Notes: generated from the letters alone by a model not told the origin. A DNA stretch of 64,000 bases from an uncultured Collinsella sp. (GCA_902493375.1 CABUPH010000003.1:119981-183980); one strand, 5' to 3'. Positions 42,589 through 51,640 are shown, numbered from the stretch's first letter. Numbers and translations are program-made.

Positions 42589-44416
42589 GATGCTCAAATT
42601 GCCGGTCTTGGACGTCGACGGCGAAAAGCTCGGCGTGGTGAACGATTTTGGCATTGCTACCGGCGAAGTTTTTCCACACGTGACATCGCTCGCGTTCCGC
42701 GGCCCCGGCAAGACGCCGTTTATGATCAGCTGGCGCAAATGGGTCGACCGTATCGACGAGACGGGCGTACACCTTAAGACGTCGGCCACCGAAATCCGTT
42801 TTTCGTACCTGCAGCCGACCGAGCTCCTGCTGGCGCGCGACGTGCTCAACAAGCAGATCGTCGACACGCAGGGCATGAAGGTCGTGCGCGTCAACGACAT
42901 CAAGTTTTCCATGTCGGGCGAAAACCAGCTGCGCCTGCTGGGCGCCGAGGTCGGTGCCCGCGGTCTGCTACGCGCCATCAGCCCCGCGCTCGAGCATATC
43001 GTCGAAGGCTTTATGAAGCACCTGGGCAAGCCGCTCAGTGAGGACATCATCGCTTGGTCCTACATGGACCTGCTCGACCGCTCGACCAAGAACATTCAGC
43101 TCTCGGTGTCGCACAAGACGCTCGGCGAGCTGCACCCTGCCGACATCGCCGACATTATCGAGCAGCTCGACCCGCGCCTGCGTGCGCAGGTGTTTGCACA
43201 GCTCGATACTGCCCAGGCCGCCGAGGCCATCTCGGAGTTCGATGACGACGAGCTTATGACCGAGATGCTCGAGGGCCTGTCCGACACCGACGCATCGTCG
43301 ATGCTGGCCATGATGGACCCGGACGATGCAGCCGACCTGATCGACGAGCTCGATTACGAGAAGGCCGAGAAGCTCCTGCGCCTGATGGGCGTCAAGGAGG
43401 AGAAGGCGATTCGTAACCTGCTGGGGTATGAGGACAACACCGCCGGCCGCATCATGACCTCGGAGTTTGTCTCCCTGCCCGCCACGGCAACGGTCGGTGA
43501 CGCCATCGAGGCGATTCGCGAGCTCGACGAGGACTTCGAGAGCGTCTACTACGTCTATACCGAGGATCCGAGCGGCATGCTCACCGGCGTGCTTTCGCTG
43601 CGCACGCTGATCGTGGCCGACCGCGACGCCACGCTGGGCCAGCTCGCCTATCGCGATCTGGTCTACGTGTCGCCCGACGAGGACCAGGAAGACGTGACGG
43701 ACGAGATGACCAAGTACGACCTGGTTGCCATCCCCGTCTGCGACGAGAACCGTCATATCCTGGGTATCGTAACTTTCGACGACGCCATGGACGTTATCGC
43801 CGAGGAGCACCAGGAGGACCTGCAGATCGCCGGTGTCGGCTCGGGCGATAGCGCGTCGGACGACTCGACGAACGTGCTCAGCTGGTTCGTGCATCGCCAG
43901 TACTGGGTTGTTGTATGGGGCATCGCGTCGTGCATCATGGCGACCGTGCTGGGGACGGCGCTCGGCTCCGCGCATCTGGTGGTGTTCCCCATGTGCGCCA
44001 TGCCGCTTGTGCTGCTGGCGGCCTCGCGCATGGTGTCGTTCGTCAAGAACTACTTCCTGGAGTATGACGGTCACGACGACGAGCCCAAGCCGTATCTGGG
44101 GTTCTTCTTCCAGAGCACGGGCATGGGCCTGATTCTGTCACTCGTGACCTACCTGTGCGCCCAGCTGGTGCGCACCGCTGCGTTCCCCGATGCGCCCATG
44201 TTTGAGGAGCAACTCTTTACCGGGTGCTTTAATATCGCCGCCATCATTTGCCTGGTTGGCAACATGAGCGCCGTGATTTACCTGATGGTGCTGTTCTGGC
44301 GTGACGAGCATGACCTCAACACGTCGGGCACTGCCATGAACGTTATTGCCGTCATGATCTCGTGCGTAGCGTACTGCGCCGCTGCGGTGCTGCTCACCAT
44401 GTCGGTCATGGGTTAG
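42572..44416 (+). CDS. mgtE: Magnesium transporter, MgtE family with N-terminal PRC-barrel
   Basis: 614 aa from TTG 42572 (GGGGAG at 42561), or 608 aa from ATG 42590, which may be coupled to the leader peptide. A PRC-barrel-like domain (~8-85; LPVLDVDGEKLGVV) precedes the MgtE N superhelical domain (~165-290; HPADIADIIEQLDP, DPDDAADLIDEL), two CBS domains (~295-420) and five TM helices (~455-612). MgtE is a Mg-gated homodimeric channel whose CBS domains sense cytosolic Mg. The PRC addition is characteristic of actinobacterial forms. An NRAMP-type transporter follows 8 bp downstream. Confidence 0.9.
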   Translation: MNYLSEMLKLPVLDVDGEKLGVVNDFGIATGEVFPHVTSLAFRGPGKTPFMISWRKWVDRIDETGVHLKTSATEIRFSYLQPTELLLARDVLNKQIVDTQGMKVVRVNDIKFSMSGENQLRLLGAEVGARGLLRAISPALEHIVEGFMKHLGKPLSEDIIAWSYMDLLDRSTKNIQLSVSHKTLGELHPADIADIIEQLDPRLRAQVFAQLDTAQAAEAISEFDDDELMTEMLEGLSDTDASSMLAMMDPDDAADLIDELDYEKAEKLLRLMGVKEEKAIRNLLGYEDNTAGRIMTSEFVSLPATATVGDAIEAIRELDEDFESVYYVYTEDPSGMLTGVLSLRTLIVADRDATLGQLAYRDLVYVSPDEDQEDVTDEMTKYDLVAIPVCDENRHILGIVTFDDAMDVIAEEHQEDLQIAGVGSGDSASDDSTNVLSWFVHRQYWVVVWGIASCIMATVLGTALGSAHLVVFPMCAMPLVLLAASRMVSFVKNYFLEYDGHDDEPKPYLGFFFQSTGMGLILSLVTYLCAQLVRTAAFPDAPMFEEQLFTGCFNIAAIICLVGNMSAVIYLMVLFWRDEHDLNTSGTAMNVIAVMISCVAYCAAAVLLTMSVMG

Positions 44417-44424
44417 GTGGTCGC

Positions 44425-45687
44425 GTGCAAAATACCAAGCAAAAGTCGGGCACCAAGCAAAAGTTGACCATCGCGGCCATCTTTGGCGCTATGGGTCCCG
44501 GTCTGCTGGCGGCGCTTTCGGGCAATGACGCCGGCGGCATTGCAACGTATTCCAGCGCGGGCGCCAGCTATGGCTACAAGATGCTCTGGATGCTTCCCGT
44601 CATGACTGTGCTGCTCATCGTGACGCAGGAGACCGCGGCGCGCTGCGGCTGCGTCACGGGCAAGGGCCTGGCATCGCTCATTCGCGAGCGCTTTGGCGTG
44701 CGCAAGAGTGTACTTGCTATGGCGGCGCTGTTGATCGCCAACACGGCTGTGACCATTTCGGAGTTTGCGGGCATCGCCAGCGGCCTTGCTCTCTTTGGCG
44801 TGCCGGCGAGCATCTCGGTGCCGTTGGTGGCGCTGCTGGTGTGGATGCTTACCATGTCGGGTAGTTTCCAGCGCATCGAGAAGATTTTGCTGCTGGTGAG
44901 CTGCGTGTTCGTGACCTATATCGTCGCTGCATTTATGGCTGGCCCCAACTGGGGTGAGGTCGCGGTCGACCTGGTCGTGCCTAACATTCAAAATGACCCC
45001 AGCTACGTGTCGCTCGTGGTCGCAACGATCGGTACCACCATCGCGCCGTGGATGATTTTCTTGGCGCAGAACAACGTGGTCGATAAGAACGCGGGCGAGG
45101 ACGATATCGTGCTGCAGCGCATCGATACCGTGAGCGGTTCGCTCGCCGCCGATGTCATTGCCGGCTTTATTATCATCACGACCGGTACGGTGTTGTTCCC
45201 CGCGGGTATTCAGATTAGCGATGCCGCCGATGCCGCCCGCGCGCTGGAGCCTATTGCGGGTCAGTGGTCCACGGTGCTGTTTGCCTCGGGCCTGGTCGCG
45301 GCGAGCTTCTTGGCTGCCTGCGTGCTGCCGGGCGTCACGTCGAGCGCTATCTGCGAGGCATTTGGCTGGGAGCGCGGCGCCGACCGCAGCTGGGACGAGG
45401 CCCCGGTCTATCGCGGCATCATTACGGCCATCATCGGTATCTCTGCCGTACTGGTGCTTATGCCCGGCGTCGATCTGTTCCAGATTATGATGACCTCGCA
45501 GGTCATCAATGGCGTGCTACTGCCCGTGGTTCTGGTGTTCCAGGTGGTTATCGCCGCCGACCGTCACATTATGGGCGCCAACCGCAACGGCCGCGTGTGG
45601 AACGTGCTCACTTGGACGACTATCGGTGTGATTACAGTGCTCACGGTCGTCATGTTTGTTCTGCAGGCGATGGGCTACAGCGCTTAG
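44425..45687 (+). CDS. NRAMP-related transporter, probably Mg-type (NRMT)
   Basis: 420 aa with 11 predicted TM helices. The helix-1 DPGN motif of NRAMP manganese/iron transporters is NDAGG here: the Asp remains but Pro and Asn are replaced. The helix-6 Met (usually MPHN) is also lost (TTIAPWMIFL). These are the changes I recall as reported for the NRAMP-related magnesium transporters described from a related genus, Eggerthella. Start GTG 44425 behind TAGGTGG. It sits 8 bp after mgtE, so both magnesium transporters share one transcript and its leader. Confidence 0.85.
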   Translation: MQNTKQKSGTKQKLTIAAIFGAMGPGLLAALSGNDAGGIATYSSAGASYGYKMLWMLPVMTVLLIVTQETAARCGCVTGKGLASLIRERFGVRKSVLAMAALLIANTAVTISEFAGIASGLALFGVPASISVPLVALLVWMLTMSGSFQRIEKILLLVSCVFVTYIVAAFMAGPNWGEVAVDLVVPNIQNDPSYVSLVVATIGTTIAPWMIFLAQNNVVDKNAGEDDIVLQRIDTVSGSLAADVIAGFIIITTGTVLFPAGIQISDAADAARALEPIAGQWSTVLFASGLVAASFLAACVLPGVTSSAICEAFGWERGADRSWDEAPVYRGIITAIIGISAVLVLMPGVDLFQIMMTSQVINGVLLPVVLVFQVVIAADRHIMGANRNGRVWNVLTWTTIGVITVLTVVMFVLQAMGYSA

Positions 45688-45705
45688 CGCCTCCTTTGGA
45701 CTCCA

Positions 45706-45740
45706 AACAGGCCGCCGCCATGGGCTGCGGCCTGTTATTT
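45706..45740. terminator. Bidirectional terminator
   Basis: Perfect 10 bp stem AACAGGCCGC / GCGGCCTGTT with an 11-nt loop and ATTTT tail, between the convergent NRAMP and acyltransferase genes. Confidence 0.75.
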
Positions 45741-45798
45741 TGCCCGCGACCTCTTGGGGCCGGCTCGAAAAGAGTGATTTTGGGTTGTTTGCTGCGGA

Positions 45799-48015
45799 CT
45801 ACTTGTCGGTGCCCAGCTTGTGCGGCTTGAGAGCGAGCGCATTGACGAGCGCGTCGGTGGCAGACTTGACGGCTGCCGGCTGTGGATCGTTGACGTGATC
45901 CTCGGGATGCACGGGCAGGTCCTTCTTGACTGCATCGTGGATCAAGTTGAGGTACTCAGTCACGCCAGTGGTCGATAGGTGCGTGCCATCGCCATCGAAC
46001 AGGTCGTTGCGGTTGGCACTGTATCCGTACCAGTCGATAACGCGTACGTTCTTGTAGCGCGTAGCGGCGTTGGCGATGGCCTGGTTGGTAGAGCCAACCC
46101 ACGGCTGCGGACTGCGCGTGTTCACAAACACCACAATACGCTTATCTCCTGCATCGGCCATGATGGCGTCGATCTGGTCGTCGGTTACCAAGCCGTTGGT
46201 GCCCAGGGCAAAGACCACGATCTTGCCGGCAAGGTTCTGCTGGATATAGCCCTCAAATGTCGCACGGCCCGCATCAAACTGGCGGCCCTTTTCGGCATCG
46301 ATATGGCTGTGCGGGAACACGCCGTCAAAGGTGTCCACGGCACGCAGCGACACGGAGTCGCCGATCATCAACAGGTCGTAGGAGCCATCGGGGAAGCCGT
46401 CGTTGTCCTTGTCGGTGTCGTCGGCCGCCTGCTGGTCGGTGGGCGCGGTGTTTTTGGCTTCCTTGTTCAGAACTTCGGCGCCCTCACCGCTCAGCGCAGA
46501 CGTCTCGGGCACAAAGATCAGGCCGCCCAGTGCAACGACCAACACGACAGCGCAGGTTGCGCAGACAGGGACGTGCGCGCGTGCCCAGTTGGCGGGCTTT
46601 GTGGTGCCATCGCGGAACTCGGCGACGGTGCGGCCGAAGGCGCCCTTCCTAAACGGCGTTTCGATAAAGCGATAGGAGCACTCGGCTACGGCGACCACCA
46701 GCAGCACCTGCAAAATGTACTGCCACCAGGGCGTATCGTTGATGTTGGCGACCGGGTTCATGAGCAACAGCAGCGGATAGTGCCACAGGTAGATGCTGTA
46801 CGAGCGCTTGCCAATCCACACGAGCGGCTCGGCGGACAGCGCGCGGGCAACCATTCCCTGGGGCTGCACGCAGGCGGCAATAACCATGAGCGTGAGGATT
46901 GAGCACAGCAGCGTGCCTCCGCGATACTGGAACGGAGTGTAGCCGTTGGTGAGCGCGACCATGGCAGCAAGGCCAACCAGACCCACGACGCCCAGCACAT
47001 CGATGGATGCGGGCGAGGACCAAAAGCGCACGAGGGCGCTCGGCTGTGCCGGGGCGGTCTCGGCTGATTCGTCGGCCTTCTCGCCAGGCTTGCCCTCGGC
47101 GTTCTTGCCGTGCTTGGCGGCGCCAGCCAGGCGATTGAGCCCCAAACGACGAGCGAGACGCACCGGCGCCAGGTCGCGATCGGGGATAAAGGCCATCCAG
47201 GCGCCCAGCAGCAGCGAGAACACGCGGGTGTCGGTGCCGTAGTACACGCGGCTGGGGTCGGCGGCAGGGTTGTAAAGCACCATCATGGCTAGGGCAGATA
47301 CCGCGGCAAGGCCCAGAACCACGCGGCGCGTGTTGGGCTTGCTCACATGCATAGATACCATGGCAAACAGCAGTGGCGGCCAAATCAGGTAGAACTGTTC
47401 CTCGATGGCAAGCGACCAAAAGTGCGTGAGCGGTGAGGGGTCGCCCAGAGCATTGAAGTACGAGACGTTTTGGGCAATCTGCCACCAGTTGTTGAAGAAC
47501 AGCAGCGACGGCAGGATGTCGGGGCGCATCTTGGTGAGCATCACGTGGTTGAAGATGGTGCACAGCGCGCAGGTCACGAACACTACCGTTACCACGGCAG
47601 GGACCAGGCGACGGATGCGGCGAATCCAGAAGCTCTTAAGGTCGATGCGGCCGGTCTTAGCGACTTCGTTGAGCAGCAAACGCGTGATCAGATAGCCCGA
47701 AAGCACAAAGAAGATCGTGACGCCGAGCAGGCCGCCCTGAGCCCACGTGAGGTTGAGGTGATAGAGCACCACCGCGACGACGGCGAGCGTACGCAGACCG
47801 TCGAGGGCGGGGATATAGCGGGACTTGGGGCGAGCAGGTGTTTGCTCCGCGGCGGGAGTGTTGGCGCGGCCCGCGTTGTTGGCAGAAGCGCGATGAGGAC
47901 TCGCGGTGCGTCGCGGCTCGTTGGCACGGCGTTCGCCCTTCACGCGTTCGTGCGGTGCCGGCTCGTTGCCCGTGCGGCGTCGACCGCGCGAGCCCGATTG
48001 CGAGAGTTGTTCCAT
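45799..48015 (-). CDS. OatA-type acyltransferase: acyltransferase-3 plus SGNH domain
   Basis: 738 aa. A basic cytoplasmic N-terminus (~1-65) leads into a 10-11 TM acyltransferase-3 domain (~67-480; YIPALDGLRTLAVVAVV, FVLSGYLITRLL, HFWSLAIEEQFYLIWP). This is followed by an external SGNH esterase-type domain (~545-735; nucleophile MIGDSVSLR, ALGTNG, catalytic DGTHLS). OatA enzymes O-acetylate peptidoglycan and confer lysozyme resistance; related proteins acetylate other surface glycans. Start ATG 48015 with only a weak ribosome site. Diverges from ribokinase. Confidence 0.9.
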   Translation of the reverse strand: MEQLSQSGSRGRRRTGNEPAPHERVKGERRANEPRRTASPHRASANNAGRANTPAAEQTPARPKSRYIPALDGLRTLAVVAVVLYHLNLTWAQGGLLGVTIFFVLSGYLITRLLLNEVAKTGRIDLKSFWIRRIRRLVPAVVTVVFVTCALCTIFNHVMLTKMRPDILPSLLFFNNWWQIAQNVSYFNALGDPSPLTHFWSLAIEEQFYLIWPPLLFAMVSMHVSKPNTRRVVLGLAAVSALAMMVLYNPAADPSRVYYGTDTRVFSLLLGAWMAFIPDRDLAPVRLARRLGLNRLAGAAKHGKNAEGKPGEKADESAETAPAQPSALVRFWSSPASIDVLGVVGLVGLAAMVALTNGYTPFQYRGGTLLCSILTLMVIAACVQPQGMVARALSAEPLVWIGKRSYSIYLWHYPLLLLMNPVANINDTPWWQYILQVLLVVAVAECSYRFIETPFRKGAFGRTVAEFRDGTTKPANWARAHVPVCATCAVVLVVALGGLIFVPETSALSGEGAEVLNKEAKNTAPTDQQAADDTDKDNDGFPDGSYDLLMIGDSVSLRAVDTFDGVFPHSHIDAEKGRQFDAGRATFEGYIQQNLAGKIVVFALGTNGLVTDDQIDAIMADAGDKRIVVFVNTRSPQPWVGSTNQAIANAATRYKNVRVIDWYGYSANRNDLFDGDGTHLSTTGVTEYLNLIHDAVKKDLPVHPEDHVNDPQPAAVKSATDALVNALALKPHKLGTDK

Positions 48016-48202
48016 AAAACATCATCCAATGACGAGAATAATCAGCACGCCTTCATTGTAGCTGCCTGCTCCTGTGAATGCTTGCTGCTGGCGCAAGCTC
48101 AAGCGCGCGTCCACATCAAAGTGGACTAAAGTTATAGGGGGTGCGAGAGTGCACAATCGTTGGTCGACGGTGGGCGCAAAGCCTGAAGACGAGGAGGTTT
48201 CC

Positions 48203-49165
48203 ATGGCAGATCGCGGCATCGTTGCGGTGTTCGGCAGCTTGAACATGGACCTTTCGGTGGCGTGCGAGCGCATGCCGCGCGCGGGCGAGACCGTCGGCGG
48301 CGGCGGGTTTATCACCAACGCCGGTGGCAAGGGCGCCAACCAGGCCGTTGCCGCTGCGCGCATGGGTGCGCGCACGTGCATGATCGGCGCTGTTGGGCGC
48401 GATACCTTTGGCGATGCGCTTGTGGCAGGGCTCCAGGATGCCGGCGTGGGCGTTGAGTTCGTGACACGTCTCGATGACGTGGAGACCGGTACCGCGATTA
48501 TCATTCGCTGCGAGAGCGACAACCGCATCGTGCTGTCGCCGGGCGCCAACCATGCGCTTGCGGGCGAGGACATTGCCTGCGCGTTGAGGCGTCTGGTGGC
48601 CCATGAGCTCGACGGCGACGCCAGCGAGATTGCCCCGGCTGCCGGAAGCGTCTTTATCGCCCAGGGCGAATGTGACCTTGCGGCGACGGCCGAGGCGCTT
48701 GTTTGCGCTCACGAGCTGGGGCTCTATACGGTCTTTAATCCAGCGCCCGCCTGCGAGCTGCCTGCGGAGGTCTGGCCTGCGGTCGACCTGGTCTGTCCCA
48801 ACGAGACCGAGTGCCAGGTGCTGACGGGAATCTTGCCCGCGGACGATGCAAGCTGCGTCGCGGCGCTCAACGCCCTGCTCGCTAGGGGTGCCGGAGCTGC
48901 GGTCATCACGTTGGGCGGTGCCGGCTCGGTTTCGCTCGGCGATGACGGTGAGCTGCTGCGCATGCCGGCACTTTCGAGCACGGTAGCCGATACCACGGCC
49001 GCCGGCGATACGTTTATCGGCGCGTTGGCGGCGGCCCGCCTAGAGGGCTTGCCGCTCTTTGAGTGCATGGCCGCGGGTGCTCGCGCCTCGGCAGTGACGG
49101 TGTCGCGCCTGGGCGCTCAGCAATCGATTCCCACGCGCGCCGAAGTTGAACATTGGTTTGGTTAA
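48203..49165 (+). CDS. rbsK: Ribokinase (PfkB family)
   Basis: 320 aa. It phosphorylates ribose to ribose 5-phosphate. Features are FGSLNMDLSV and GGKGANQAVAAARMGA at the N-terminus, NPAPA and CPNETE in the middle, and the ATP/anion-hole signature DTTAAGDTFIGAL with catalytic Asp near 283. Start ATG 48203 behind GAGGAGG. Followed 30 bp later by a nucleoside hydrolase, which releases the ribose this enzyme uses. Confidence 0.92.
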   Translation: MADRGIVAVFGSLNMDLSVACERMPRAGETVGGGGFITNAGGKGANQAVAAARMGARTCMIGAVGRDTFGDALVAGLQDAGVGVEFVTRLDDVETGTAIIIRCESDNRIVLSPGANHALAGEDIACALRRLVAHELDGDASEIAPAAGSVFIAQGECDLAATAEALVCAHELGLYTVFNPAPACELPAEVWPAVDLVCPNETECQVLTGILPADDASCVAALNALLARGAGAAVITLGGAGSVSLGDDGELLRMPALSSTVADTTAAGDTFIGALAAARLEGLPLFECMAAGARASAVTVSRLGAQQSIPTRAEVEHWFG

Positions 49166-49195
49166 ACGATAAAGACGGAGAAGCGGAGTAGAACA

Positions 49196-50170
49196 ATGGC
49201 AATCAAGAAGCTGATCCTTGATCTGGATATGGGTGTGGACGATGCGATGGCGCTGGCCTATGCCATCGCGAGCCCCGAGGTGGAGCTCGTGGGCATCACC
49301 ACGTGCTTTGGCAACGTGCGCGTCGAGCAATCGGCGCACAACTGCCTGGCGGTGCTCGATCTGCTGGGTCGCCCCGAGGTTCCGGTGTACCTGGGTGCCG
49401 ACCGTCCTCTGCAGGCGACTGAGCCCTATACGCCGCCGGCGTCCACCGCGCTCATTCACGGCAAGAACGGCATCGGCGGCGCGAGCGTGCCCGCGTCGCC
49501 CTACGAGCCGGTGGGGGCGACCTCGGCCGACGGCAACGCTGCGGTCGATTATCTGATCGATGCCGCGCGCACCTATGGTCCCGATCTGGTCTACGTAGCG
49601 ACCGGTCCGCTCTCCAACCTGGCACTTGCTCTGGAGCGCGATGCGGCGGCGATGATGTCCATCGGCCGCGTGGTCGTGATGGGCGGCGCCCTTACCGTGC
49701 CCGGTAACGTGAGCGCGGGCGCCGAGGCCAACATGGCAAGTGATCCTGAGGCGGCCGATGCTGTGCTTCGTTCGGGCCGTAAGCTCACCATGGTGGGTCT
49801 GGACGTGACGCATCGCGTGGTGCTCACGCGCCGCGATATTGCCGGCTGGACGGGCTCGGGCACCATGGCGGGCTGCGCATTTGCGAGCATGGTCGAGCAC
49901 TACATTGGCTCGTACGAGATGAACGCACCCTACCTGGGCGGTTGTGCGCTGCACGATCCGCTGGCTGTTGCCGTGGCGATCGACCCCACGCTCGTAGGTG
50001 CGCTCGGCTGCAACCTGCGTGTTGATCTGCTGGGCGAGTACCGCGGTCGCACCATCTGCGATGAGCGCCGCCTGTCCGATCCGGACAAGAGCGCGCTTGT
50101 GGCACTGACCGTGGATGCTCCGCGCTTCCTGTCCGAGTTCAAGACGCGTATGGCCCGTGTCCTTGGCTAA
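49196..50170 (+). CDS. Inosine-uridine preferring nucleoside hydrolase
   Basis: 324 aa. It splits ribonucleosides into base and ribose. The N-terminal calcium site is DLDMGVDDAMAL; other family segments are TTCFGNV, VATGPLSNLALAL, and the late NAPYLGGCALHDPLAVA with the second Asp ligand. Co-transcribed with ribokinase as a nucleoside salvage pair. Confidence 0.92.
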   Translation: MAIKKLILDLDMGVDDAMALAYAIASPEVELVGITTCFGNVRVEQSAHNCLAVLDLLGRPEVPVYLGADRPLQATEPYTPPASTALIHGKNGIGGASVPASPYEPVGATSADGNAAVDYLIDAARTYGPDLVYVATGPLSNLALALERDAAAMMSIGRVVVMGGALTVPGNVSAGAEANMASDPEAADAVLRSGRKLTMVGLDVTHRVVLTRRDIAGWTGSGTMAGCAFASMVEHYIGSYEMNAPYLGGCALHDPLAVAVAIDPTLVGALGCNLRVDLLGEYRGRTICDERRLSDPDKSALVALTVDAPRFLSEFKTRMARVLG

Positions 50171-50179
50171 GTTGTCTTT

Positions 50180-50250
50180 TTGGGACGGGGCTTTTTTGAC
50201 TGGTATGATTGGTGCGACCATTCGAACCAGCTAAAAGAGCCCCGTCCCAA
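50180..50250. terminator. Long hairpin between nucleoside hydrolase and luxS
   Basis: Perfect 13 bp stem TTGGGACGGGGCT / AGCCCCGTCCCAA enclosing a second stem CTGGT/ACCAG and an inner TGGT/ACCA. It spans most of the 103 bp spacer. It may terminate the upstream operon, or form a structured luxS leader, since it ends 23 nt before the start codon. Confidence 0.6.
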
Positions 50251-50273
50251 TTTGACTATCGAGAGGATCTGCC

Positions 50274-50762
50274 ATGGAGCGCATCGCCAGCTTTTCCGTT
50301 GATCATCTGCTGCTTGAGCCCGGCGTGTATGTGAGCCGCATCGACCGCGATCCGGCGACCGGTGCCGCCGTCACCACGTTTGACCTGCGCCTGACCACGC
50401 CCAACAAGGAGCCGGTCATGAACACGGCCGAGTGCCACACCATCGAGCACCTGGGCGCGACGTTCCTTCGCAACCATGCCGAGTGGTCGAGCCGCATTGT
50501 CTACTTTGGCCCCATGGGCTGCCGCACGGGCTTTTACCTGGTTGTCTTTGGCGAGCTGACGAGCGAGAAGATCTTGCCGCTCGTCCGCGAGCTGTTTGAG
50601 TTTGTCGCCGGCTTCGAGGGCGATGTCCCCGGTGCCGCTCCCGAGGAGTGCGGTAACTACCTGGACCAGAACCTTCCTATGGCTAACTGGCTCGCACGCC
50701 GTTACCTCGACCGCGACCTGGCCGATATCGACGAGAAGCACCTGCACTATCAGCAGGCGTAA
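50274..50762 (+). CDS. luxS: S-ribosylhomocysteine lyase (AI-2 synthase)
   Basis: 162 aa, standard length. It cleaves S-ribosylhomocysteine to homocysteine and the AI-2 precursor DPD in the activated methyl cycle. Metal ligands are in HTIEH (His ~54 and ~58) and the conserved Cys near 126 in EECGNY; the catalytic Cys is in GPMGCRTGFYL (~84). Start ATG 50274 with GAGAGGA upstream. Confidence 0.96.
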   Translation: MERIASFSVDHLLLEPGVYVSRIDRDPATGAAVTTFDLRLTTPNKEPVMNTAECHTIEHLGATFLRNHAEWSSRIVYFGPMGCRTGFYLVVFGELTSEKILPLVRELFEFVAGFEGDVPGAAPEECGNYLDQNLPMANWLARRYLDRDLADIDEKHLHYQQA

Positions 50763-50791
50763 GAGTTTTATCGCCCAAAACGCGCGCATTG

Positions 50792-50825
50792 GGCGCCTTC
50801 GCTTATGCGGGGGCGCCTTTTTGTT
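50792..50825 (+). terminator. Terminator after luxS
   Basis: Stem GGCGCCTTCGC / GCGGGGGCGCC (two G-T pairs) with a TTAT loop, followed by TTTTTG. Confidence 0.75.
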
Positions 50826-50871
50826 GATTGGTCGGGACGAGCGTTCAAAATCGCTCATGTTTGTTCTAGAA

Positions 50872-50897
50872 TGTTCGTATAGTCACATTTACGAACA
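50872..50897. promoter_or_regulatory. Operator-like palindrome before the DUF4867 gene
   Basis: Perfect 8 bp half-sites TGTTCGTA and TACGAACA separated by 10 bp. They overlap a possible -10 box (TATAGT, 50878-50883) and end 9 bp before the start codon. A bound repressor here would block the promoter. Confidence 0.55.
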
Positions 50898-50906
50898 GGA
50901 GTGAAC

Positions 50907-51551
50907 ATGCATATCTACTCTGTCAACGATCCCGAGTTCAAATCCTATGGCAACGTTTGGGATGACGTTCCGTTCGAGCTCACGTCGCCCGTGCTCGAGG
51001 CGCTCTCTGCCACGCCCATTCCCGAGGGCAGCAAGTACGTTGCAAGTGCGCCGGAGCTCGAGGACGTCAAAGATGCCGATAAACTGGGCTTTCTCATGTT
51101 TGGCGGCCGCCCCTTCCAACTGGGCTGGTGCAACGGCCACAACACGCAGCTCAACTGCCTGGAGTATCACCGCGCCAGCGAATTCAACCTGGGCGCCCGC
51201 GACTTTATCCTGCTTGTGGCGCATCGCTGGGAGATCGAGGACGGCAAGCTCGACACCGCGTGCGTCAAGGCGTTCCGCGTGCCGGCCGGCACGCTTGTTG
51301 AGGTTTTCAACACCACGCTCCACTACACGCCGTGCATGGTCGACGACGGCGGCTTCCAGGTGATGGTGGCGCTGCCCGCCGGCACCAACGGCCCGCGCCC
51401 CGAGGCTGCAGCCGACATGCCTGCCGCCGGTGACAGCTACTGCTACTGGAAGGCCGACAAGTGGGTTCTCTGCCATGCTGACAGCCCCAAGGCTGCCGAA
51501 GGCGGCTACGTAGGTCTCATCGGCAAGAACCTCGACATCGCCTGCGACTAG
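50907..51551 (+). CDS. DUF4867 family protein
   Basis: 214 aa cytoplasmic protein without TM or signal sequence. It looks like the DUF4867 family, a probable cupin-fold group in gut anaerobes, often near sugar-metabolism genes. Suggestive segments are FQLGWCNGHNTQLNCLEYH, RDFILLVAHRWEIEDG and TLHYTPCMV, which could supply metal ligands (His, Glu). Start ATG 50907 rather than GTG 50901 because GGAG sits 5 nt before it. It carries its own operator-like palindrome. A 6-phospho-beta-glucosidase gene follows after a repeat-filled gap. Confidence 0.75.
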   Translation: MHIYSVNDPEFKSYGNVWDDVPFELTSPVLEALSATPIPEGSKYVASAPELEDVKDADKLGFLMFGGRPFQLGWCNGHNTQLNCLEYHRASEFNLGARDFILLVAHRWEIEDGKLDTACVKAFRVPAGTLVEVFNTTLHYTPCMVDDGGFQVMVALPAGTNGPRPEAAADMPAAGDSYCYWKADKWVLCHADSPKAAEGGYVGLIGKNLDIACD

Positions 51552-51559
51552 AATCTTCC

Positions 51560-51616
51560 GTCTCAATCTGTAACATCTAGCGGGCTAAATCGTCTCTACC
51601 TGTTACAGATTTAGAC
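51560..51616. repeat. GATCTGTAACA inverted repeat, copy 2
   Basis: Arms GTCTCAATCTGTAACA and TGTTACAGATTTAGAC around a variable centre, immediately after the DUF4867 stop codon. Confidence 0.82.
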
Positions 51617-51640
51617 AAACTGCAGGGAGCTGCCCGAGAA

